Shown here: positions 51,573-59,371 of the stretch, piece after piece
Position numbering within the stretch: the stretch's first letter is position 1
Layout: every line of letters starts with the position of its first letter
Assembly: GCA_003116975.1 (NCBI GenBank)
Contig: BGKB01000013.1
Location: 682,001-746,000, forward strand
From: Aurantiochytrium sp. KH105
Lineage: Eukaryota > Sar > Bigyra > Thraustochytrida > Thraustochytriidae
Length of the DNA: 64,000 bases
Reading direction: 5' to 3'
The notes under the pieces: model-generated
What the model saw: only the letters and a program-made list of their open reading frames with translations
What the model was told of the DNA's origin: nothing
Database searches by the model: none
Translations under genes and position numbers: made by a program

Positions 51573-51615
51573 GCAGCAGCAACAGGCATCAGCGCCACAG
51601 GCATATCAACTTTAG
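49606..51615 (+). CDS. Copine (two C2 domains and a von Willebrand A-like domain)
   Basis: 669 residues. After an Ala/Pro-rich start of about 60 residues comes C2A (about 62-190, with LKSRDLLSKSDPFATL) and C2B (about 195-325, with DWGGFGRSDPYFVIE). The copine A domain (about 345-585) shows the family's MIDAS-like VAIDFTASNGDP and later ILLLLTDGAV. C2 acidic loops fit calcium-dependent phospholipid binding. Copines are cytosolic and bind membranes when calcium rises. The C-terminus (about 615-665) is a glutamine/tyrosine run encoded by CAG/CAA codons, which is extra to the roughly 550-residue family core. Confidence 0.95.
51474..51590. repeat. CAG/CAA array coding poly-Gln in the copine tail
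   Basis: Mostly CAG with interspersed CAA and TAT codons, in frame. Confidence 0.92.
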
Positions 51616-52115
51616 TGTGTTTGCACGTCTCTCTAAAAAGTATTTTCTACTCTTGCTGTCACCTTGCGTCATGGTCAATCAATTGGTTCCTCTCTACCTC
51701 GGACAGTCAATCAATCAATCAGCCAACCCACCGAATGTTTTCTTTCGAGCCTCACAGTCCATTCGATGGTCTTCTGGACGCTGCACGCTGACTGACTGAC
51801 TCACTGACAATGAATCACGTGTCATTAACTGCTAGCCCCTCCATGTTGTAGAGACCTGTCAACCTGTACATCGCGAGGAGAACGCTTGCACTTGCTTCGA
51901 TGATCGTCAAGGACCAAGACTCAACCATTGTGTCCCGGGACACTGCCCTGCTATAACCGTTTCCTTGTGCAACCGCCGACGATTTTGGCGCAAAACTCGA
52001 ACCAAGCAAGACCTGTCTGGGTTGCGTGCGAGCAAGAGACTTACAGCCGTGGTGCGCGCGCGCGGAGGTGGTTTGCTGAGAGACAGCACAAGGAACAGGA
52101 GCGTCACGTGGTGCG
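51616..52115. other. Intergenic region
   Basis: 0.5 kb between tandem plus-strand genes. A (CAAT)n-like run at 51706-51722 and (TGAC)n at 51788-51808. No gene was recognised. Confidence 0.55.
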
Positions 52116-53504
52116 ATGACAGACGCGGACGCACGCCGGAAGCAGCTCGAGGCTTGGCGCAATGCGCGCAAAGGCAAAGGTGGACCCGTGAAGGGCCAAA
52201 AGCTCGGCAAGACGATCACGAGCGACGCCACCGCCACAGCCCCCGCAACTAGCACCAACAACGCTAGCAGCGGTGAAGCGGTGCCGACAAAGAAGGCGAC
52301 TGCGACCGCCTCGACATCATCCACCTCTTCTAAACTGGGCGCAAGGACTTCTGTGACAAAGACTGCACCAAAGGAAACTCGCGAGACGTCCAAAAATGCC
52401 ACTTCATCATTGTCGTCTTCGTCGTCGTCGCCGCCGCGCCCATACGCGAAGCCGACGCTGACCCCAACGCGTCTTCGCTTTGCAGAGACGAGCAAGCCCG
52501 AGCAAACCACTGCGCTGCCACCAGGTGCATCGTCTACTACGCAAATTCGCGCCAAGTTGGCTGCGAGCGCCAAAAAGCGAAAGCGTGCTTTGGATGAGCG
52601 CAAAAGCCGAGTAGAGGCAATGACAAGTGCGCGCAAGCTGCGCAAGGTCGCCGAAGAGCAGGCTGCATCGGCCCAGGTTGTGAAAAAGGACACGCAAAAG
52701 CACCTGGAAAACATGGTCCACGAGCAAGTGGATCTGGCGGAAAGCATGATCAAGTGCAAAAAGTACGACGATGCGCGAGGCCTTCTCAAAACGCTCAGTA
52801 CAGAGATCCCGTCAAGTCTTGCTGTAGGGGCCTTTTGGATGACCCTCGTGAAAATCGAAACCGCTTTGGGCAACCGCGTACGTACAGGCAGTATTTACGC
52901 CCATGCCTTGCGGCATTGTGCTGCCGAGGAAGTGCGCGAGGCGTGCGCAGAGTTTCTCGAGTCGGAGCTCTTTCCACCCTCAATGTCCACAAAGTGGACA
53001 CTTGCGGACCTCCTGTCCGATGCGGAGCTGGCTGTGCCCACCTCGGACGATCCGCTCGAGGCTTACTTGTCGTTTAACCCAGACACGGTGCAAAAGCCTC
53101 CGCGTAGGGCCCTGGGTAGCGTCAACTCGGCCGCGCCTGGCTCTATTTCACGTCTGGGAAGCGCTTTGCGCTCGGGCGCGAAGCGGATTCCGGTCAAGTT
53201 CCAGGAGGACTCCATTCTCGAGACCGATGAGACGTCTTCACCGGTGGGCCGTTCTTCGGCGCGTAAGGGCGCTCGATTGAGCCAATCTCTCTCGCAGAAT
53301 GCGCCCGCTGGATCGATCGTGGCCGTTGCCTCGGTCAAGAACAAGCCATCAAAAGCGAGCTTGCTCGGAAGCGAGGTATCGATGACACCGGTGCGCCGAT
53401 CCGCAAGACTGCAAAAGACGCCGAGCTCTCAGGCTGACATCTTGCGCGCCTCCAACTTTTCATACACTCCGAATCCGCAGTTCGATCTTTCTGCACTTCG
53501 TTGA
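52116..53504 (+). CDS. CKAP2-like spindle-associated protein
   Basis: 462 residues. Three elements recall animal CKAP2/CKAP2L. The start, DARRKQLEAWRNARKGKG, is like the RRKQLEEW-KGK element. A helical repeat-type domain at about 195-285 (KYDDARGLLKTLSTEIPSSL; AFWMTLVKIETALGNRVRTG; EEVREACAEFLESEL) resembles the CKAP2 C-terminal domain. TPVRRSARLQKTP near the end is like TPVRRSRRIER. The rest is Ser/Thr/Lys-rich and disordered, as in the family. In animals these proteins bind and nucleate spindle microtubules. The order of elements differs partly from animal CKAP2L, where the RRKQLEEW element comes just before the helical domain. Homology is inferred from memory of the family. Confidence 0.6.
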   Translation: MTDADARRKQLEAWRNARKGKGGPVKGQKLGKTITSDATATAPATSTNNASSGEAVPTKKATATASTSSTSSKLGARTSVTKTAPKETRETSKNATSSLSSSSSSPPRPYAKPTLTPTRLRFAETSKPEQTTALPPGASSTTQIRAKLAASAKKRKRALDERKSRVEAMTSARKLRKVAEEQAASAQVVKKDTQKHLENMVHEQVDLAESMIKCKKYDDARGLLKTLSTEIPSSLAVGAFWMTLVKIETALGNRVRTGSIYAHALRHCAAEEVREACAEFLESELFPPSMSTKWTLADLLSDAELAVPTSDDPLEAYLSFNPDTVQKPPRRALGSVNSAAPGSISRLGSALRSGAKRIPVKFQEDSILETDETSSPVGRSSARKGARLSQSLSQNAPAGSIVAVASVKNKPSKASLLGSEVSMTPVRRSARLQKTPSSQADILRASNFSYTPNPQFDLSALR

Positions 53505-53674
53505 TCCCGCGAGCTCGCCGCAAAGGTTATTCCGAGAATTACTGAGCTTTGTAGAAAAAAAGGAAAGGACTTTACTCCTGCAAAATTCTAGAATGAGGCT
53601 TCGAGATTTCTGAGTAGGCTCACACGTGGGCTCGGATCAAGGTCCGGCCTTTCTTTTCTCCCCCAGAGAAACGG

Positions 53675-54793
53675 CTACTGATCCCGAAGTATGGCACCAA
53701 GTCGCTGAACAAAGTCGTTGTCAGCGCCATACGAAACGTGAAGTATCTCTCTTGCACGCGAATACAATTCTTTGCTCGAAGACTTGTCGTTTGGGCCATC
53801 CCGCATTGCGACGAGGTCCGCGAGCGTAAAGAGCTGTAAACCGATCACGGGATTGTACGGACAACTTGCATAGACCTGCTTATAAGCGTCAAGAAGCGCG
53901 CTGGAAGATTTACATGCAGCCTCAATTTGCCCAGCTTCGATGTTGGCCGCGAGGTCGACGCCCAGACGCTCGACGAGAGCCGCGAGATGCGACCCCTTGG
54001 CTTCTTGATCCTCGGGGAGCGAGCAAAGCTCGCACGTGCACGAAAAGCCATACGTTGACATGAGTTTGTGTTGGCGCGCCGAGGTCGGTTCAACGGCGTC
54101 GCAATAGGCGTGCACGAGCTCGGTGCCGGGCTCGATCACCTCGTCAAGACAGCGAATCTCTTGCACGACGCGTCCCGGCTCACGGCGATAAAAGAGAACG
54201 CAATTTGGCACACACGAGTGGTTTAAGATGGCACCTTGCGGGTAGACTCCGGCGCCAATGACTGTGTAGAGGTCGTCAACGACGCCAAAATTGTTCCGAT
54301 CGAACTTGCGCCAAATCTTGGTGGCTTCCTGGGACCGATGGGGCGCCTTGATGATGCTGCAAGCAAGGCCTGCTACCATGGCATCTTCTGGGCGAGCTGG
54401 ACTTGCTTGCAAAACGTCAAGATCGCGGCGCTGGTCGGCCAGGAGAACGCGAGCCAAAAGCAGGGCATCTGTTGCAATGACCTCGTCGTCGGCAGTGTCG
54501 ATCACCTGAAGAGCTGGGGAGCACTCTTGTTTATGCCCGCTGCGCCACGCGGCAACCTGGCACGCCTTGCCGCAAAAGCGCGCCGTCTTGCAGCGCGCAC
54601 AGCGTGCCGTCTTTGCACCGTGCAGCGCACGGAGACAGCCCCAGCAGTGCGAGTGCCAGCGGTCGTGCACGAGGACGGGGAGCACCACGCCGGGGTCCGA
54701 GAGCACCACCTCTCCGCGTCGTATCCTGACGCTGGCCACCGCGCACCGGCCCTTGCCGGGCCGCTCCTCCACCCGGAACGAGGTCGCTGCCAT
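53675..54793 (-). CDS. SMYD-type SET/MYND lysine methyltransferase
   Basis: 372 residues from the ATG at 54793; the open frame upstream reaches only a TTG. It starts with the N-terminal SET lobe (FRVEERPGKGRCAVAS), then a MYND zinc finger at about 50-92 (CWGCLRAL, CARCKTARFCGKACQ, WRSGHKQEC). The SET core shows NHSCVPNC at about residue 195 and GTELVHAYCD, the catalytic Tyr region. A post-SET Cys cluster reads CTCELC. This split-SET architecture is SMYD. Family members methylate histone and non-histone lysines; the substrate cannot be told from sequence. It is convergent with the CKAP2-like gene (170 bp). Confidence 0.92.
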   Translation of the reverse strand: MAATSFRVEERPGKGRCAVASVRIRRGEVVLSDPGVVLPVLVHDRWHSHCWGCLRALHGAKTARCARCKTARFCGKACQVAAWRSGHKQECSPALQVIDTADDEVIATDALLLARVLLADQRRDLDVLQASPARPEDAMVAGLACSIIKAPHRSQEATKIWRKFDRNNFGVVDDLYTVIGAGVYPQGAILNHSCVPNCVLFYRREPGRVVQEIRCLDEVIEPGTELVHAYCDAVEPTSARQHKLMSTYGFSCTCELCSLPEDQEAKGSHLAALVERLGVDLAANIEAGQIEAACKSSSALLDAYKQVYASCPYNPVIGLQLFTLADLVAMRDGPNDKSSSKELYSRAREILHVSYGADNDFVQRLGAILRDQ

Positions 54794-55190
54794 CCTGCTC
54801 TGCCTGCCTATCAATCTATCCGCAACGCTGCCCTCCCTGCAAAGGTGCGCGCTCTTTCTCCTTGGAGTTCTTCTTCACATCGCCGTCGTCGTCGACCCTG
54901 GCCACCGCTCTCGGCAGCATTCTGTTCTCCTCTGCGCTGCGGCGAAGACGAGCCCCTCTTCAGACGTCCGCGCACCGCTGGCGTCGCGCGCGTCCTCGAA
55001 TCAGGTCCGTCACTTGCGGCCGGGTCGTCGCGCTCGTTTGCCGTGCGAGGTCGCGGTGGGTGGGTGCGTGCTCTCGCCGGGTCTCGCTCGACTTGCGCTT
55101 GCTCTTGCTCCTGCCCTGGCAAGCTAGCTCTGGCGCTCCGCGGGGCCTGGCCGGCGAGGAGCCCCGCCCTCGAGCGCGACCCCGAACCCG

Positions 55191-55215
55191 GAGCAGAGCA
55201 GAGCAGAGCAGAGCA
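55191..55215. repeat. (GAGCA)n array
   Basis: Five perfect units. Confidence 0.9.
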
Positions 55216-55408
55216 AGTGGCTGCCGCCGCTGCGCAGTGCTCGCTTGTGCTTTGGCAATGTTTGTGTGTTTGTTTGCCGCGCACACCCACCCGTCGTGGT
55301 AATGGATGATGCCGTCGTGATGCTGCCGCCTTCGGCCGTGCACGTGCCGACACGACAACGTCAGTCGCGGCGCGGCGCGGCCTGGGTGGATGGCGAGGGG
55401 CGACGAGG

Positions 55409-55490
55409 CCTGGCCTGGCCTGGCCTGGACGGAACGGAACGGAGTGGAGTGGAAATGGCATGGCGCGGCATGGAGCGGAAGGGCATGGAG
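55409..55490. repeat. (CCTGG)n followed by GGAAC/GGAGT/GGCAT-type pentamers
   Basis: About four CCTGG units, then a run of variant 5-bp GGAAC, GGAGT and GGCAT units. It ends about 130 bp before the next ATG. Confidence 0.75.
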
Positions 55491-55622
55491 TAAGGTTTGC
55501 TCGAGGCTCGATATCCTAAAAAAGAGCAGCTCGTCCGTCGAGCTCGTCTCGCAGAACCCGAACGCGCCGCACGCGAGCGGCCGCGGCGTGCGGGGCGCCC
55601 GCGTCGCGCCAGGGCCGGCGCG

Positions 55623-56885
55623 ATGGGCGAGCGCGTGGAGCCGGAGGCGATGGAGGCGTACTTCGAGGCCCGCGTGGCGACGCTGGAGGCGGCGCTGCGG
55701 CAGCGCGGACAGCAGGGGACCCTCGAGCGCCTGAGCATGGCGACGCGGCGCCGGCGCGTGCACACGCTCGAGCCCCGCATGGCCGCGCTGCGCAAGCTGA
55801 GCGCGGCGGAGGCCGACAGCGAGGAGCTCGAGGCGAGCGCGCAAGACGAGCAAAGCGACGACAGAGATCTCCTCGAGGGCGGCGCAGAGATTAGCGGAGA
55901 AGGCGAGGATTTTGGCGACGCTGAACAGGAGGACGAGGACGAGGACGAGGAGGAGCCCGAGACGTCCGACGACAGGACGAGCGCTGAGCTGGGCAGACCG
56001 CGCGGAGACTCGGAATTCACCGTCGAGACCACCCGATCCGCGGCGCCTCGAGGCCTCGGAGCCCTCAATGACGAGATTTGGCGCTTCGTCGGTAAATTCT
56101 TTGGTGACATGGGATCTTCCCCCGAGAGCGGAAGCAGCCGCTTTCTGCGCCGACTAAGCATGGGCCGAAGAGACCGCGGCGAGAGCGTGACGTCTTCAAA
56201 TGGTAGCAGGCGTCCACTCCCGCGTCCCTCAAAGTACGCGACGATGCGTCCTCACCTAAAAATTTCAGGCGCCACGCGTCGCGACACCGTCTTCCAGGAG
56301 CAAACCGGCGAGGTACAAGACCGCTTTGAAGCTTATTTGCAGGGATCGAGACCAAATATCTGGCACAAGGTCATTGTGTGCATTTTCCCCTCGGGCGTCG
56401 GCGTCTTTGCCAGAGAGGAGGACATTGCTGACCACCAATCTGTGATTGACCTTTTCTTTGACAAGCTTGTCCTTCCAACAGGTAATCCGGTGGACATCAT
56501 GAAGATTGAGCTTTCACGGACGCGCTTTGCGTATGCAATGCATACAGAATACGACACCTTTATTTTGGCAGCTGCTTCGAAGGCCTCGCGCGAGGACCAC
56601 GTCGAGCGGATTCAGTCCGCATATGAACAGTACATTGAGACAGAAATCCGCCGCCGCGCCGTGATGCAAATCACCTGGCAAATTGCCACGCCAGATTCCA
56701 GACGCGCTCTTCGAACCACGCGCGAAGCCCCGCTGTACAAGGAAATGCAGGACGCTCTTCTCGGCAAGCTTGACGAGGATCTGCGGCACCTCGTGCACTC
56801 CCACATTGTCCGCAAGGCCTTGCATATCTGGTCTGCAATCGCGCGCCATTCGCGGGCGCGTCGAGCCGTATTGGCTTCGACGTAG
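55623..56885 (+). CDS. Unknown protein with conserved-looking C-terminal domain
   Basis: 420 residues from the first ATG in frame. The N-terminal 60 residues are helical (MEAYFEARVATLEAALRQRG). An acidic low-complexity stretch covers about 60-120. From about residue 215 the sequence looks folded: IWHKVIVCIFPSGVGVFARE, DHQSVIDLFFDKLVLP, DIMKIELSRTRFAYAMHTEY, DTFILAAASKASREDHVERI. A helical end follows (LRHLVHSHIVRKALHIWSAI). The fold pattern (strands then a long helix ending at the EHVERIQSAY element) could be PH-like, but I do not recognise a family and give no function. Confidence 0.75.
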   Translation: MGERVEPEAMEAYFEARVATLEAALRQRGQQGTLERLSMATRRRRVHTLEPRMAALRKLSAAEADSEELEASAQDEQSDDRDLLEGGAEISGEGEDFGDAEQEDEDEDEEEPETSDDRTSAELGRPRGDSEFTVETTRSAAPRGLGALNDEIWRFVGKFFGDMGSSPESGSSRFLRRLSMGRRDRGESVTSSNGSRRPLPRPSKYATMRPHLKISGATRRDTVFQEQTGEVQDRFEAYLQGSRPNIWHKVIVCIFPSGVGVFAREEDIADHQSVIDLFFDKLVLPTGNPVDIMKIELSRTRFAYAMHTEYDTFILAAASKASREDHVERIQSAYEQYIETEIRRRAVMQITWQIATPDSRRALRTTREAPLYKEMQDALLGKLDEDLRHLVHSHIVRKALHIWSAIARHSRARRAVLAST

Positions 56886-57471
56886 AAACAACAAAATCCA
56901 CACTACGTATACGTCAGTATAGAATACGTTCGCGCCACTCGGCTCAGCTGGCGTCCGTCCGTTGTCAATATAGATCTTCAAGTTTAACTATGAATCCTTT
57001 CCTAATTTCCCTTTTGCGCTCATCATCGCGGCCCGGACTTTATTATCATTTGATTCTCATTGCTTGGTCCAGACTTGAAATGGAGTTTCCCGAGCGGACT
57101 AGGCCAGAATTCTTCTCCTTTTCTTCTTCTTGGGCTGCTGTCAACCGACCCCGTCCCCCCACCAAAAAAAAACTTATCCAAGTTTGACTGCTGGCTGCAA
57201 GTGCCAGTGCCTGTGCCACAGTGGCTGTTGGTGTCCATCGCTTTGACAATACTAGTAGGCCTACTGTTCATCGTCTGGTTTTGTTCTTGTCCGGGAGATG
57301 ACGACGATCCACCAACTCCTCTTTTTGGGTGACTAGGTGATCAGGCTATACTAGTACCTCAAGCTGTGACCCACCCGGCCCTGGCACTGATGAAAAGGTC
57401 AACGTCAACTTGGCCCAAACTAGCAAGCCGGGCGCTGACAGCGCGAGGGCCGAGGCGCGTGGCACGTGGCA
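56886..57471. other. Intergenic region
   Basis: About 0.58 kb between tandem genes, with A-runs (about 57163-57172) and one TAGGCCTA at 57256. No gene was seen. Confidence 0.55.
57256..57263. promoter_or_regulatory. TAGGCCTA palindrome
   Basis: About 210 bp upstream of the transporter ATG, directly after ACTAG. Confidence 0.4.
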
Positions 57472-58632
57472 ATGCTGGCGGGGAGCCAAGCCGATGTGGC
57501 CATCGGCCTAGTGGTGTGCCTGATCTCGGGCGTGCTGTCAAACCTTGGCCTCCTACTCATGAAGCTTGTCGTGACCGTCAGCGAAAACGACCTCGTCGAG
57601 GCTGTGACCCCGTCGGAGGAAGGGGCCTATGACGCAGAAGCCATGGGCGAGGTGGATGACGATGGTTCGCACTTGCTATGGCAGCGACACAGGCCTATGA
57701 TGCGCCGCGCGACATCGTCTTCATTCTTTGACGACTTTACAGTGACCAAGGACGCCTCCGTGGAGGTCCTGAGTCGTGCCAACCTCAAGTGGGGCCTTGG
57801 ACTCGTTCTCTACACGATCGGCCAGGCGCTTAACCTCGTGGCGCTCTCCTTCCTCGAACAGGTCATCTGGGCTGTGCTGAGCCTCTCATCGCTGGTGGCC
57901 AACGCCATCTTTGCTCATCTTTTGCTCGACGAGCACATGACGCTGGTAGATCTGGCCTGCACGGCGTTGATTCTTTTGGGCAGCGCGCTTGTCGTTATTG
58001 CAAATAGTTCCGCCGTCTCAAATGCTGCGGCACCGTCTGTGGAGGACTTACTCGCACATTTCTCGCGCCCATGGTTTGCCATTTATGCCTCGCTCCTCGC
58101 AGCGCTTCTTCTTGGGTGCGCTCTGCATGCCATGCGAAGCCTGGGACGCGGTCACCGCGTGCACGCACTCACATGGACTATTCTGTCGGCCACCTGCGGC
58201 TCGGTGTCTGTGTTGCTGGGCAAGTGCATTGTCCAGGTCGTGGGCATAGTGTACCATAATCACGAGGTCAAAGCGGTCATGACAGCACCATCCACGTATA
58301 TCGTTTTGGCCATCTTTATCATGGCAGCGTTGGGGGCGCTTGTGAGTCTCAACATGGCGCTCGCGGTCGGCGAAGCTCTCCTCGTCGTTCCTTGGCTCAC
58401 CGTTGCCAACACAATGCTTGCCATCCTCGGCGGCATTTTGTACTTTGAAGAGTTCCAGGTTCTCGAGGCAGCGGGTAGTGCTACACTTTTCGCCTCGGGT
58501 GTGCTGTTAGCCTTGTTTGGATCTTACATGCTGCAAAGGGAACGCAAAAGGGAGCGAGGGGACACTTTTTCTTCGGGGGACATTGTTTTGCAGGAACCCG
58601 TCTTGCCAAGCTACAAGACCTTTCCCATCTAA
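57472..58632 (+). CDS. NIPA/DMT-superfamily multipass transporter
   Basis: 386 residues from the ATG at 57472; the frame two codons further up starts at GTG. About nine hydrophobic helices are visible: VAIGLVVCLISGVLSNLGLL; GLGLVLYTIGQALNLVALSF; VIWAVLSLSSLVANAIFAHL; DLACTALILLGSALVVIANS; FAIYASLLAALLLGCALHAM; TWTILSATCGSVSVLLGKCI; YIVLAIFIMAALGALVSLNM; VVPWLTVANTMLAILGGILY; and a final AGSATLFASGVLLALFGSYM. A roughly 75-residue hydrophilic loop follows helix 1. The helix 2-4 pattern and the GKCIVQV element resemble NIPA-like magnesium transporters. EamA-type drug/metabolite transporters are the alternative. Located in a membrane; substrate uncertain. Confidence 0.7.
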   Translation: MLAGSQADVAIGLVVCLISGVLSNLGLLLMKLVVTVSENDLVEAVTPSEEGAYDAEAMGEVDDDGSHLLWQRHRPMMRRATSSSFFDDFTVTKDASVEVLSRANLKWGLGLVLYTIGQALNLVALSFLEQVIWAVLSLSSLVANAIFAHLLLDEHMTLVDLACTALILLGSALVVIANSSAVSNAAAPSVEDLLAHFSRPWFAIYASLLAALLLGCALHAMRSLGRGHRVHALTWTILSATCGSVSVLLGKCIVQVVGIVYHNHEVKAVMTAPSTYIVLAIFIMAALGALVSLNMALAVGEALLVVPWLTVANTMLAILGGILYFEEFQVLEAAGSATLFASGVLLALFGSYMLQRERKRERGDTFSSGDIVLQEPVLPSYKTFPI

Positions 58633-59371
58633 ACCTTCATGGGCCCTGGACCAGACTAGTCTAGTCTCTCTTCTGCAAAAGACCCCCATTAAAATTGATC
58701 TGAAACGAAGCTGTTGTGCATCTTTTTAATTTGTGAGTAGATGGCGAGTGTGCGCGGCGGACGCTTTTCTTGGGATCGTTGTTGCTTGCGTGTCCGTGAA
58801 AAAAAAAACTGTGCAGGAGAGTCGTAATTTCTGCTCTCAAAGTCGTTGACATTGTGAGCGCAGTAATATTGATGCTAAATCCTCGCCTGCTTCTTTGATG
58901 GAGCGCAAGACGGTGGCAGAAGGAATACAAAGGACAGTGAGCTGGAGCGGTGACAAGCGGATGAAAAAGAACAAGTTGCAGAAAGTGTATGAGTGCATGT
59001 AGGCCTAATGCGCAGTGAAGTGATGCGAGTGGAGGAGAGGGTGGCCTCATCATTGTACTTGCCGAGCTTGTGGCCGACCTCCTTAGCAATGTGCTCGAGA
59101 ACGTCGTCGTTGAATAATAATCTACGATGTTCATGAACTTGTTGGAGGTAACAGTATCAGCATCAACCTGCTTAGGCTTCCCATAAACGTACAACGATGA
59201 AGCACTCGCGGGCTTTGAGCGCTCAACCGACTTGTCGTTTAGCAATTCAGCATTACTTGACCTGCATCTGCCGATAAGAAACTGTGCATGAAGTGCGCGG
59301 ATAAAAAAAAGAGGTTTGTCTGCTGTGAGACAGAGTGCAGAGAGAAGAATTTACAAGGAGAATCCCGAAAT
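58633..59371. other. Convergent intergenic region with possible gene remnant
   Basis: About 0.74 kb between the transporter and the oligopeptidase stop codons. It contains TAGGCCTA at 59000 and, on the minus strand at about 59040-59114, a short peptide-like stretch (DDVLEHIAKEVGHKLGKYND) that no intact frame explains. Confidence 0.5.
59000..59007. promoter_or_regulatory. TAGGCCTA palindrome
   Basis: Lies between two convergent genes, not in an obvious promoter. Confidence 0.35.

Larger units (their letters stand above)
54794..55622. other. Divergent intergenic region with pentamer arrays
   Basis: About 0.83 kb between SMYD and the next gene. It contains three distinct pentanucleotide arrays (about 55191-55215, 55409-55430, 55431-55490). 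An open frame upstream of 55623 starts at TTG and is not supported. Confidence 0.6.

Noticed and set aside
4198-53504. Idea that SCC2, MAD2, Nup155 and the CKAP2-like gene form a mitosis gene cluster
   Set aside because: They are spread over 49 kb among unrelated metabolic and membrane genes, on both strands, so chance proximity is enough.
58661-59245. 194-codon minus-strand frame
   Set aside because: No ATG start, and the composition changes to low-complexity Ser/His after about 40 residues. Only a short part looks protein-like and is reported as a finding.
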